A stretch of 64,000 bases of DNA from Microlunatus lacustris (GTDB taxonomy: Bacteria; Actinomycetota; Actinomycetes; Propionibacteriales; Propionibacteriaceae). Positions within the stretch are counted from its first letter, which is position 1; the number at the start of each line of letters is the position of its first letter. The stretch lies in contig BAAAJN010000006.1 of the NCBI GenBank assembly GCA_039527025.1, positions 1 to 64,000 on the forward strand, given 5' to 3'. The notes under the pieces are model-generated. The model was not told the DNA's origin, made no database searches, and worked only from the letters and a program-made list of their open reading frames with translations. The position numbers were made by a program, and so were the translations under genes. Of the stretch, positions 15,648 through 24,726 are shown piece after piece.

Positions 15648-16301
15648 GTTTCCAGCGCTGGCGGGAGGGCTGACCAGGGCCGGGCGGGGTCCGTCGCCGG
15701 CCCGCAGCGGTGTGATGTCGCGCACGTGGGGCTCTGGCCAGGGCGGTGTGCGTCACATGCCCACCAGACGAACTGGACTGATACCAGTGCTGGCGCTCCC
15801 CGTCCCTGGACCCGCCCGCCACGGCAGGACCGCGGCCGGCACACCGGCGCAGCCCTCCGGCGGAGGGACCGGTGATACCAGTGGAGGCTCGGTGGTCCGC
15901 TGCCCCCGGGCTCTCGACCGGTCGCCGTCCGACCGCCTCGACGGGTCGCTCGAAACGGTCCCCCGGACCCCGAACTCACCTACAGTTGACCCATCGAGTT
16001 CGGGATCGACGCGCCGCAGAACGCTGAGGCGGGAGTTGATCTCGGTCTCGGCTCGTCTTCGGACGGGCTCTGACCGGCGCCCTGGCGCCGGGCCGAATCG
16101 GGGGCGGTTCGTAGTGCAACAGCGTGCTCGTGCGCAGTCTCCGGTGGCGATGACGCCGCATCCGTCGAGCCGACGGAACTGCCCAGCACGTCGAGGCAGG
16201 GGCGGGTCTGCCCGAGCCCTCCCCCACCTCCGCCGTCATCACTGAGCTCTTCCGCCGCTGCGCGACGACCAACCACGAACACCGAATTGTGGGAGTCCCG
16301 C
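15648..16301 (+). promoter_or_regulatory. Long upstream region of the exopolysaccharide operon
   Basis: About 650 nt without a credible gene. It holds an exact 11-bp direct repeat TGATACCAGTG at 15779-15789 and 15873-15883 (94 bp apart, near 9 helical turns). The first copy sits inside ACTG-ATAC-CAGT. An 18-bp palindrome CCGGCGCC-CT-GGCGCCGG spans 16074-16091. TACAGT near 15980 is a possible -10. GGGAG at 16291-16295 is the ribosome site of the next gene. This looks like a heavily regulated promoter or leader; I recognise no known riboswitch. Confidence 0.45.
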
Positions 16302-18149
16302 ATGCCCAACCACGACTACGCACGCGTCGACCGGCACGTGCCGGTCACGCGCCGTGCCGCGTCCGCCAACCCCTACTCGCCCGTGATGATCTTGATCTCC
16401 TTGATCGCCACCCTGGGCATCCTCTTCTACGCACAGTTCCTGCTGAACCCGGCCAACCGCGGCGACTTCCTGCCCTACGCGCTGGTGATCTTGGCCGAGA
16501 CGATCTTGGTCGCCCACGCCCTGCTGGCGATGTGGACGATCCTGTCCGGGGCCAAGAGCCCCCGGGACTTCGGCTTCTTCCAGGCCAAGCGGGAACTGTT
16601 CGACACCCAGGCGATCAAGAAGGCCGGCCTCAAGGGCTCGCCCACCCTGTGGCCCGTGCTGGTCAAGGGCCGCGAGGTCGAGATCGACGTGTTCATCACG
16701 GTCTACGGCGAGCCGCTGGACAAGATCCGTGCCACCGCGGCCGCAGCCCTGCAGATCAAGGGCCGGCACCGCACCTGGATCCTCGACGACGGCCGCTCCG
16801 ACGACGTCCGCGCGCTCGCCGACGAGCTCGGCTGCTTCTACATCCGCCGGCTCTCCAGCAACGGGGCCAAGGCGGGCAACATCAACCACGCGCTCTCCAT
16901 CGCCAAGGGTGACTACTTCTGCGTCTTCGACGCCGACTTCGTGCCGCACCCGGACTTCCTGGTGGAGACGGTGCCCTTCTTCGTCGACACCACCGTGGCG
17001 TTCGTGCAGACCCCGCAGACCTACGGGAACCTGGTCAACCTGATCTCCCGCGGCGCCGGCTACATGCAGGCGGTGTTCTACAAGTTCGTGCAGCCCGGGC
17101 GGAACCACTTCAACGCGGCCTTCTGCGTCGGCACCAACGTCATCTACCGCCGTGCCGCCGTCAACGACATCGGCGGCATCTACACCGACTCCAAGTCCGA
17201 GGACGTCTGGACCTCCCTGATGCTGCACGAGCGCGGCTGGAAGACGATCTACATCCCCAAGACGCTGGCCGTCGGGGACGCCCCGGAGACCATCGAGGCC
17301 TACACCAAGCAGCAGCTGCGCTGGGCGACCGGCGGGTTCGAGATCATGCTCAACCGCAACCCGCTCAACCCGCGCCGCCGGCTCACCCTCGACCAGCGGA
17401 TCATGTACCTGGTCACCGCGACGCACTACCTGACCGGCATCGCGCCCGGCCTCTTGCTGCTGGTGCCGCCGCTGGAGATCTTCTTCGACCTGCGCCCGGT
17501 CAACCTGTCGATCGACTGGACCACCTGGCTGCTGTTCTACGCCGGCTTCTACGTGCTGCAGATCCTGCTCGCCTTCTACACCCTCGGCTCGTTCCGCTGG
17601 GAGGTGCTGATGCTGGCGGCGGTCTCGTTCCCCATCTACCTGCAGGCGCTCTACAACGCGCTGATCGGCAAGGAGCAGAAGTGGCACGTGACCGGCAGCA
17701 AGACGCGCGCCGACTCACCGTTCAACTTCATCATCCCGCAGGTGCTGGTGTTCGTCTTCCTGGCCTGCACCTCCGTCGTCGCGCTCTGGCGTGACTCGAG
17801 CAACGGGCAGTTCAGCCTGGCCACCGCCTGGACCCTGACCAACACCTTCATCCTCGGCTCCTTCATGGTCGTGGCGCTGCGCGAGGCCCGGCGGATCAGG
17901 CACCCGCGTCCGGCTCCCGTCGTCGTCGACACCGACGCCGCCCTGGCCAGCGAGCCGGCCTCCGTGACCGAGCCGGCCTTCGGCCAGGCGGCCGCCGTCG
18001 CCGCCGAGGACGACGACCTGCTCGACGTCCGAGTGCTGCTCGAGGACGACGGGACGCTGCTGCACCGCGACCGGCTCGAGCAGGCCGCCGACCCCACCGA
18101 CGAATTCCCCGCGCCCCGGCGCGCCCAGAAAGAGGTAGTGCGCTCATGA
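16302..18149 (+). CDS. Processive family-2 glycosyltransferase (cellulose/curdlan synthase-like)
   Basis: 615 aa. Two N-terminal helices (about 27-50, 58-80) precede a cytoplasmic GT2 domain with all processive-synthase motifs: DD in ILDDGRSDD (near 161), DAD in VFDADF (near 210), ED in KSEDVWTS (near 299) and QQLRW (near 337-341). At least five more helices and an Ala/Asp-rich tail of about 100 residues follow. No PilZ domain is seen, so c-di-GMP control is not obvious. ATG 16302 has GGGAG at 6 nt. The downstream HlyD and GH81 genes overlap by 4 nt each, so the three act together. GH81 cuts beta-1,3-glucan, which points to a beta-1,3-linked product (inference). Confidence 0.9.
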   Translation: MPNHDYARVDRHVPVTRRAASANPYSPVMILISLIATLGILFYAQFLLNPANRGDFLPYALVILAETILVAHALLAMWTILSGAKSPRDFGFFQAKRELFDTQAIKKAGLKGSPTLWPVLVKGREVEIDVFITVYGEPLDKIRATAAAALQIKGRHRTWILDDGRSDDVRALADELGCFYIRRLSSNGAKAGNINHALSIAKGDYFCVFDADFVPHPDFLVETVPFFVDTTVAFVQTPQTYGNLVNLISRGAGYMQAVFYKFVQPGRNHFNAAFCVGTNVIYRRAAVNDIGGIYTDSKSEDVWTSLMLHERGWKTIYIPKTLAVGDAPETIEAYTKQQLRWATGGFEIMLNRNPLNPRRRLTLDQRIMYLVTATHYLTGIAPGLLLLVPPLEIFFDLRPVNLSIDWTTWLLFYAGFYVLQILLAFYTLGSFRWEVLMLAAVSFPIYLQALYNALIGKEQKWHVTGSKTRADSPFNFIIPQVLVFVFLACTSVVALWRDSSNGQFSLATAWTLTNTFILGSFMVVALREARRIRHPRPAPVVVDTDAALASEPASVTEPAFGQAAAVAAEDDDLLDVRVLLEDDGTLLHRDRLEQAADPTDEFPAPRRAQKEVVRS

Positions 18150-18883
18150 CCTGGACCAACCGAATCCGACTGGCCGCCGGTGTGCTGGCCGTCCTCCTGC
18201 TCGTGGCCGCGCTCACCGTGGTGTTCAACCAGCGGCAGAGCCGCGCCGCCAGCCTCTCGGCCACCGTGGCCGCCGACACCTACGCGGTCGGTGCTGCCTA
18301 CGGCGGCACCGTCGTCGAGCAGTTCGTGTCCGAGGGTGACCTGGTCGACGAGGGCGACGACCTCTTCACCGTGCAGAGCGTCCCGCTCCAGCAGGACCTC
18401 GCCAACGGCCTCGAGGTGCAGAGCTCCGCGGCCTACGACGTCGACGCCGAGGCCGGCACGCTGACCTACAAGGCCACGGTCTCCGGCCAGGTCGAGCAGC
18501 TCAAGGCCAAGCTGGGCAACGCGCTCGGCACCGGCGAGCCCTTCGCGCAGCTCACCGTCACCGACACCCAGTACGTCGACGCCACCTACCTGCTGTCCCC
18601 CGGGGACTACGCCCGGGTCCTCCAGGGCGCCTCGGCCTCCATCCTGCTGCCCGACCACACCACGGTGACCGGGACCGTCAGCTCCGTCACGGTGGCCACC
18701 GAGGCCGACCAGGCGCTGACCAAGCTCCGGATCGACGCCCCCGGTCTGCACGAGGGCGGCAACGCCGACCTCGCCAAGTCGGGCACCCCCGTCGTGGCCA
18801 CCGTCCAGCTGCGTGACGACGGCCCGCTGGCCGGCGTCGGTGACGCCGGATTCGCCTTCCTGCGCCAGATCGGGCTGACATGA
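18146..18883 (+). CDS. HlyD-family membrane fusion-like protein
   Basis: 245 aa. One N-terminal helix (residues about 7-28) is followed by a periplasmic or extracytoplasmic barrel-sandwich/lipoyl-like half motif (YGGTVVEQFVSEGDLVDEGD), a second half (ATVSGQVEQLKAKLGNAL) and a beta-barrel region. The ATG overlaps the glycosyltransferase TGA (ATGA, 18146-18149). In alginate and related systems a similar protein links the synthase to export (Alg44-like), and that role is inferred here. Confidence 0.82.
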   Translation: MTWTNRIRLAAGVLAVLLLVAALTVVFNQRQSRAASLSATVAADTYAVGAAYGGTVVEQFVSEGDLVDEGDDLFTVQSVPLQQDLANGLEVQSSAAYDVDAEAGTLTYKATVSGQVEQLKAKLGNALGTGEPFAQLTVTDTQYVDATYLLSPGDYARVLQGASASILLPDHTTVTGTVSSVTVATEADQALTKLRIDAPGLHEGGNADLAKSGTPVVATVQLRDDGPLAGVGDAGFAFLRQIGLT

Positions 18884-20931
18884 GCCCGGGCCGTCTGCTC
18901 CGCACCGCCGTGGTCGGCGGGGTCGCGCTGACCGTGCTCGCGGTGTCGGCCTGCGACACCGACCCGGCGCCCGAGCCCGGCGGCAGCGCCGGCAGCACGG
19001 ACCGCCCGACGAGCACCGCGCCGGTGTACCGGGCCGAGGCCGTCGACCCGCTGGTCGAGGGCGTCGTGCACCGCACGGTCAAGGAGCTGCCGACGACCCG
19101 GCTGGCCGAGGGCCTGGTGCCGCCGACCAACCGGTGGTTCTCCGGCCTGGTGTTCGGCGATGAGCCGCAGCCGGTCTTCCCGCTGCCGCTGTCCTTCGGC
19201 CTGACCGACACCGGCTTCGCCCTCGGCCTGCCCACCGTCACCGCGACGGAGAAGAACATCGCCGGCGGCTTCAAGCCCGACGTCGCGGTGGACACCGGAG
19301 CGGCGTCCTCGGTGGTCAGCGGCTACGACACGCTGACGGTCACGCTGGACCAGCGCGACGACGCCGGCGAGCTGCTGGGCCGGACCGTGCTGGCGCAGGG
19401 ATCACCGTTCGTGCACTACACCGCCGAGCAGGCCGGCACCGTCACGACGCCGCTGACCTTCACCGCCGCCGGGGACCTCTGGACCGCCGAGGCCGGTGGG
19501 GTCACCTACGGGCTGGCCGTCGAGGACGGCACCGTCGACGGTGGTGAGGTCGAGCTGGAGGAGGGCGGCCGGGCGACCTGGTTCCCGGTACCCGCCGACG
19601 GCTCGGTGGAGGCGCTCGGCGCGCTGGCTGCCGAGCCCCTCACGGGCAGCACGCTCACCTACGCTCTGCAGGGCGACGACGTCTCCACCACCCTCGGCTA
19701 CCGCGCCGACGGCGACACCGCCTTCGCCGTCATGCCGCACCAGCGCAGCGGCCTGGCCCAGGGCACCGACTGCGCCCTGGGCAGCTACCCGAGCATCTAC
19801 GGCACCCTCAGCCTCTGCGCCGGCACCGAGCTGACGTGGACGGTGCCGCGGTCCCCCGCCACCGGCCGACTCGACCTCGGCGAGCTGGACGACGACCAGA
19901 AGGCCGAGCTGACCCGGCAGGTCGAGGCCGACATCACCAGCACCCCGGCCTTCCCCGCCGACACCTACTTCGGTGGCAAGGCGCTCTACCGCGCGGCCAT
20001 GCTCTACCGGCTCGCGGTCCAGCTGGGCGCCGACGCCCCGGCGGCCGAGATCAAGGGCAAGCTGACCGAGACCCTGGCGCAGTGGACCGACCCGCAGGGC
20101 TGCGCGAAGCGGGAGGCGTTCTGCTTCGTCTACGACGAGCAGGCCCAGGGCATGGTCGGCCTGACCCCGTCCTTCGGCTCCGAGGAGTTCAACGACCACC
20201 ACTTCCACTACGGCTACTTCCTGTACGCCGCGGGCGTGCTGGCCGAGGACGACCCGGCGCTGGCCGAGCAGTACGCGCCGGTGATGGACCTGCTGGCGGC
20301 CGACATCGGCTCGTCCGCGGCCAACGGGGCGTTCCCCGACCTGCGGGTCTTCGACGCCTACGCCAGCCACTCCTGGGCCTCGGGCACCTCGCCCTTCGCC
20401 GACGGCAACAACCAGGAGTCCAGCTCGGAGGCGGTCACCGCGTGGACCGGGCTGGCCCTGTGGGGCCAAGCCCGCGACGACGCCGACCTGGCCGGTGAGG
20501 CCTCCTGGCTGCTGTCCAGCGAGGCGCACGCCGGCCTCGCCTACTGGACGAACCTGGACAAGGCCGACCCGGTCTACGAGGGCTACGGGCACGAGATCGT
20601 CGCCCTCAACTGGGGCGGCAAGCGGGACTACGCCACCTGGTTCTCCCCGGAGCCGGCCGCGATGCTCGGGATCCTGGTGATCCCGATGAGCCCGGCCTCC
20701 ACCTACCTGGCCGGCGACCCCGCGCAGATCGAGGCCAACGTGGCCGAGGCCACGGGCGGGGAGTTCGGCCAGAAGTTCGGCGACTACCTGCTGATGTACT
20801 CCGGCCTGGCCGGGGAGGAGCAGCGGCAGAAGGCGCTGGCTGAGGCTCGTGAGCTGGACGACGAGTGGATCGACGACGGCAACAGCCGCGCCTACCTGCT
20901 GGCCTGGCTGATGAGCGTCCAGGCCGGCTGA
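18880..20931 (+). CDS. GH81 endo-beta-1,3-glucanase lipoprotein
   Basis: 683 aa. Signal peptide with lipobox VSAC near residue 24, so it is probably a lipoprotein on the outer face of the membrane. The catalytic domain carries GH81 hallmarks: DHHFHYGYF (Asp near 439), then NQESSSEA with two Glu four residues apart (near 513 and 517), and HEIVALNWGGKRDYATWFSPEP (in pieces). The Asp and paired Glu match the family catalytic trio. It overlaps the HlyD-like gene by ATGA. A hydrolase of matching linkage is typical beside polysaccharide synthases (as BcsZ is with cellulose). Confidence 0.9.
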   Translation: MSPGRLLRTAVVGGVALTVLAVSACDTDPAPEPGGSAGSTDRPTSTAPVYRAEAVDPLVEGVVHRTVKELPTTRLAEGLVPPTNRWFSGLVFGDEPQPVFPLPLSFGLTDTGFALGLPTVTATEKNIAGGFKPDVAVDTGAASSVVSGYDTLTVTLDQRDDAGELLGRTVLAQGSPFVHYTAEQAGTVTTPLTFTAAGDLWTAEAGGVTYGLAVEDGTVDGGEVELEEGGRATWFPVPADGSVEALGALAAEPLTGSTLTYALQGDDVSTTLGYRADGDTAFAVMPHQRSGLAQGTDCALGSYPSIYGTLSLCAGTELTWTVPRSPATGRLDLGELDDDQKAELTRQVEADITSTPAFPADTYFGGKALYRAAMLYRLAVQLGADAPAAEIKGKLTETLAQWTDPQGCAKREAFCFVYDEQAQGMVGLTPSFGSEEFNDHHFHYGYFLYAAGVLAEDDPALAEQYAPVMDLLAADIGSSAANGAFPDLRVFDAYASHSWASGTSPFADGNNQESSSEAVTAWTGLALWGQARDDADLAGEASWLLSSEAHAGLAYWTNLDKADPVYEGYGHEIVALNWGGKRDYATWFSPEPAAMLGILVIPMSPASTYLAGDPAQIEANVAEATGGEFGQKFGDYLLMYSGLAGEEQRQKALAEARELDDEWIDDGNSRAYLLAWLMSVQAG

Positions 20932-21000
20932 CCAGCTCGCGCGGTCGGGGCGCCCCGGTCGGTCCCGCTCCGGCGACCCCACCCCGGCCGCGCGCACAGG

Positions 21001-21032
21001 CCTGGTCCCCTCTTCGGTGGAGGTGGACCAGG
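21001..21032 (+). terminator. Hairpin after the GH81 gene
   Basis: CCTGGTCC 21001-21008 and CCTC 21009-21012 pair with GAGG 21020-21023 and GGACCAGG 21025-21032 (12 bp, one bulged T), with a 7-nt loop. Confidence 0.55.
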
Positions 21033-21039
21033 ATCGGGT

Positions 21040-21071
21040 ACGACGTCACCTCAGCGGCGAGGTGGCGTCGT
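21040..21071. terminator. Strong bidirectional terminator
   Basis: 21040-21052 pairs with 21059-21071: 13 bp with one T-G wobble and a 6-nt loop, followed by TTTCGTC on the plus strand. It stands between the convergent GH81 and subtilase genes. Confidence 0.7.
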
Positions 21072-21220
21072 TTCGTCGTCCCCGCCCGACGGACGCGCTG
21101 GTCCAGGGGCGCCCGACCTCGCCCGAGTCCGGCCGCGGCCGGGGATCACCGGCAGGAAGAGCAGAGCGCTGTGCCGCCACCTGGCACAGCGCCCCGCTCC
21201 TCGCTCGACCTATCCGGGTG

Positions 21221-24200
21221 TCAGCGGGTCCCTGCCCCGCTGGCCGCGTCGCTCTGCCCGAGCGCGCGGGCCTCAGGAGCCGCGCTCGTGACCTCCTCGA
21301 CCACCACGCGGCCCTGCCCCACCACTCCACCATCGCGCTCGGTGAGGACGAGGTTGCCGGCCAGCCCGCGACCTTCGACCGGCGTCGACCGAGCCGTCAG
21401 GCTGCCGGTCAGCGTCGCGCTCTTCGCGGTCCCGAGGACGATGGGTGCCGACGAGACGTCCAGCGTCCCGAGTGATGCGGCGAAGTACACGTCCAGGTAG
21501 TCGTAGGCGGTCGTCCCCTCGGGGACGGCGTAGCCGATGACGTCGACCGTGTAGGTGCCCGGCGCCGGGTTCGCCAGCGACACCGACTCCTCGGAGTCCC
21601 CGTCGGCGTCGGAAGCCACGACCTCGTCGCCGAGCCGCACATCGAGGTCGAGGTCAGCGCCGAGGTCGCTGGTCCCACCGATCGCGACGTCCAACCGCGA
21701 GCTGCCGGCCGGGACGACGACGTCGAAGGACTGCGTGTCCCCGTCGGCGATGGACGGACGCTGGGCCCGAGAGCTCCCGAGTCCACCGCCTCGAGCGGTC
21801 ACCGTGACCGGAGCCGCCTCGTTGGTGAGCTTCCAGGTCAAGGGCGTCTCGACCCCGACCGCCACGCTGTCCAGCGTGACGACGGCCGGATCGACGGCGA
21901 CGCTCTGCACCTCCGCCCGCAGCGTGAACGGGTTCTGCAGGAAAGGCGAGGTGCGCCGCGACTCCACGGCGATCTCCCAGATCCCGGGGACGGGGTTCGC
22001 GTAGCTGCGCACCCGGGCGTTGCAGTTCGCGCTGGTCACGTAGCAGCCGGTGCTGGCGTTGGACTCCACCCCGATGCCGTACGGGTTGAAGGCGAGGAAC
22101 CGGATGGCACTGCCCGAGGCGACCCCGGAGAGGTTGACCTTCAGCGAGCGCGCTCCCTCAGGCACCGTGACGAAGTAGCTGCGGGTGTCGAACCGCTCGG
22201 TGCGGCCCGCGAACGAACCCGTGAACGACGGTGCAGCCAGCTTGGTCGGGGCGATCACGGTGGCGGCGACGTAGCCGTCGGTCCCGTAGGTCGAGGTGTC
22301 GTCGACCTTGAGCACGGCGCTGTGCGCACCGGAACCGGGCTTGGCCTTGATCTTGACCGACACCGCCTTGCCGCGGGGCAGCTTCACCGTCGACGGCGCC
22401 GAGAAGGTGCCGTCGTTGCCGAGCCACCTGAGCGTGTGCGTGCGCGAGCCCGACGCGCCGCTGCGCCGGGTCAGGGTGACGGTGTAGGTCTTCGACTGTC
22501 CGGCCGCGTGCCCGCCCTCGTCGGCAGCACACCGGTTGTAGAGGCCGGCGCCGCGGTCTCGCGTGGCGAGGAAGTCCGACAGCGGCGAGCAGACGGGAGC
22601 CGAGACGTCGATCTGACCGGGGACGAGCTTGGCGTCCCGCTTGAGCAGGTCCCAGGCCTGGACCACGCGCAGCGTGCCGACACCTTGGGCGGCGGCGGAC
22701 CGCGCCTTGTCGTAGGCGGCGCTGCTCGTCATCGCCGTGCGCAGCTGGGCCGGGGTGACCGGGACGTCGCTCGCGCGTCCGGCGGAGAGCAGCAGGGCCG
22801 CTCCGCCCGCGGCCTGGGGGGCGGCCATCGACGTGCCGTTGAACATCGAGTAGCCGGCTGGCAGCTGGTAGCCGGTCTCCGCGACGCCCGACCCCGCCAA
22901 CCAGAGCGGCGTGGTGGAGACGGCCGATCCCGGCGCGGTCAGGTCGGGCTTCATGCCGCCGTCCTCGCGCGGGCCGCGGGAGGAGAACGGGAACAACCGG
23001 GTGCCTGCAGAGGTGACGGCTCCGTAGTTCGCCAGCGCCGTGGCCTTCGACAGCCCGGCGGCCACGCTGACCACCTTGGTCGCCACCGAGGGGTCACCCA
23101 CGGTGTTCAGGCCCGGACCGGAGTTCCCGGCAGAGATGAAGATCTGGACGCCGTAGTCGTCGATCAGCCGGTTGTAGATCTCCGCGCGGGTGTTGTTCCC
23201 GTCGTTGAGGGCCGGCAGCCCTCCGATCGACATGTTGACGACGTCGACTCGACGGTTCACGACCAGGTCGATCATGCCTTCGACCAGCGCGACGCTGGTG
23301 CACCCTCCCGTGAAGACGCACGCGCGGGAGGAGACCAGCTTCGCCCCGGGAGCAGCGCCGTCCATGGCCCCGCCGAACATGCCGTTGGCCGCCGTGATGC
23401 CGGCGACGTGCGAGCCGTGGGAGTCGGCGACGATGCCGATGTTGACGAAGTCAGCCGTCTGCCCGGGCAGTCCGGCCGGCGTGAGGTCGACGTCCTCGCG
23501 GTACTCGACCACGAAGGGGACCGACTCGCGGACGCCGGTGGCGGGGTTGTCAGTGCCCAGGTGCCCCACCTGCTGGTCCTCGGCGTACGGGCGCCGCAGC
23601 TCCTCGTCGGTGAAGTCGCCGTCCTGGTCGGTGTCGACCCAGATGGCGTGGTCGGAGGCGCGGTAGAGCACCCCGAAGCTGTCGGTGGTGTCGCCGTCGC
23701 GGTTGACGTCGCCCTCGAACTCGGAGCCCGCCGTGGCGGACTCGCTGAAGGCGTTGACGGCGAACCGTCCGGCCGGCGCCCTCCACTCCCGGCCGCCGAA
23801 GGTGAAGCTCGGACCGGTGGCCTCGGTGAGCATCGGCCGCCAGCTCCGGTCGCCGTCGACCAGCGGGTCGGTCGCCGTCACCCAGTCGACGATCTTGCGC
23901 TCGCCGGTGGTGGTGGTCTGCAGGGCCGGGTGGTCGAGGTCGACCCCTGAGTCCATGATGCCGATGGTCACGTCGCGGCCGTCCCACGTGGGGTGCGCCT
24001 TCTTGAAGGTGGTGGCGCCGATCTCGTTGGTCGGCATGTACGGGTTGACGTCGGGGGTGTTCCTGCCCGGTGCAGGGACGGCGGCCTGTGCCGCGGCCTC
24101 GGCGGCCGGCCGCGGGTCGATCAGCTCGACCTTGTCGTTCAGGTCGACGCTCACCAGACCAGGCAGGTCGGCAGCGCGCTCGACGGCGTTGACGGGCACC

Positions 24201-24565
24201 ACGGCCCGGACGTAGCCCAGCTTGTCGTTGCGGTAGCTCACGGTGCCACCGAGACGGGTGATCCGGTCGGAGACCTTCGCCGCGGAGCCACGCTCGGTCG
24301 CGATCAGGGTGGTGACGAACTTCTGCCCGTCGGCCTTGGCGTCGAGGAGCGTCTGACGGTCGTGCTGACCCAGCTTGTCGCCGCGCTCGGTCGGCGCTTT
24401 GGCGGCGGCGGCGTCCTCGGGCGCCTGCGGCAGAGCGGTCGCGAGCTCCAGGTCACGGGACGGGGGGGCGGCCCCGGCGGGGGTGGCGAGCACTCCCAGC
24501 GCCAGGGCTACCGGGAGGACTGCGGCGCAGGCTGTACGCCTGCGGGCAGAGGGGGACATGGGCAC
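21221..24565 (-). CDS. Secreted subtilisin-like serine protease (S8) with inhibitor I9 propeptide
   Basis: 1114 aa. Sec signal peptide (to about residue 35), I9 propeptide (about 65-140) and S8 catalytic domain: Asp in IGIMDSGVDLDHP (near 206), His in DSHGSHVAG (near 384), Ser in NGTSMAAPQAAGG (near 577). The Asp-His gap is about 175 residues and contains two Ca-binding-like loops, DVNRDGDTTD and DTDQDGDFTDEE. The C-terminal 400 residues are beta-rich, ending in a PPC-type domain (LDLDVRLGDEVVASDADGD). GTG 24565 has GAGGAG at 8 nt; ATG 24559 is the alternative start. A secreted broad protease is likely. Confidence 0.93.
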   Translation of the reverse strand: MPMSPSARRRTACAAVLPVALALGVLATPAGAAPPSRDLELATALPQAPEDAAAAKAPTERGDKLGQHDRQTLLDAKADGQKFVTTLIATERGSAAKVSDRITRLGGTVSYRNDKLGYVRAVVPVNAVERAADLPGLVSVDLNDKVELIDPRPAAEAAAQAAVPAPGRNTPDVNPYMPTNEIGATTFKKAHPTWDGRDVTIGIMDSGVDLDHPALQTTTTGERKIVDWVTATDPLVDGDRSWRPMLTEATGPSFTFGGREWRAPAGRFAVNAFSESATAGSEFEGDVNRDGDTTDSFGVLYRASDHAIWVDTDQDGDFTDEELRRPYAEDQQVGHLGTDNPATGVRESVPFVVEYREDVDLTPAGLPGQTADFVNIGIVADSHGSHVAGITAANGMFGGAMDGAAPGAKLVSSRACVFTGGCTSVALVEGMIDLVVNRRVDVVNMSIGGLPALNDGNNTRAEIYNRLIDDYGVQIFISAGNSGPGLNTVGDPSVATKVVSVAAGLSKATALANYGAVTSAGTRLFPFSSRGPREDGGMKPDLTAPGSAVSTTPLWLAGSGVAETGYQLPAGYSMFNGTSMAAPQAAGGAALLLSAGRASDVPVTPAQLRTAMTSSAAYDKARSAAAQGVGTLRVVQAWDLLKRDAKLVPGQIDVSAPVCSPLSDFLATRDRGAGLYNRCAADEGGHAAGQSKTYTVTLTRRSGASGSRTHTLRWLGNDGTFSAPSTVKLPRGKAVSVKIKAKPGSGAHSAVLKVDDTSTYGTDGYVAATVIAPTKLAAPSFTGSFAGRTERFDTRSYFVTVPEGARSLKVNLSGVASGSAIRFLAFNPYGIGVESNASTGCYVTSANCNARVRSYANPVPGIWEIAVESRRTSPFLQNPFTLRAEVQSVAVDPAVVTLDSVAVGVETPLTWKLTNEAAPVTVTARGGGLGSSRAQRPSIADGDTQSFDVVVPAGSSRLDVAIGGTSDLGADLDLDVRLGDEVVASDADGDSEESVSLANPAPGTYTVDVIGYAVPEGTTAYDYLDVYFAASLGTLDVSSAPIVLGTAKSATLTGSLTARSTPVEGRGLAGNLVLTERDGGVVGQGRVVVEEVTSAAPEARALGQSDAASGAGTR

Positions 24566-24726
24566 GAGTGATGCTCCTCGAGTGGTGACAGGGGGAAGGC
24601 GGGGACGTCCGACGAGCAGAGTGCTCCACAGGAGGCACGCCCCGGCCAGACCCGATCCTCACCCAACTCTCAGGTGGGCGCAAGGGCTGTCCCCGCAGCA
24701 CTCGCACCCGTCCACCCGTCCGGGCC

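Noticed and set aside
15712..16245. Plus-strand frame of 177 codons in the region before the exopolysaccharide operon
   Set aside because: Low-complexity Arg/Ser/Pro composition, no ribosome site, no family. Treated as non-coding.
19402..20997. Long minus-strand frame opposite the GH81 gene
   Set aside because: Shadow of the GH81 codon pattern; Gly/Val/Arg-rich with no domains.
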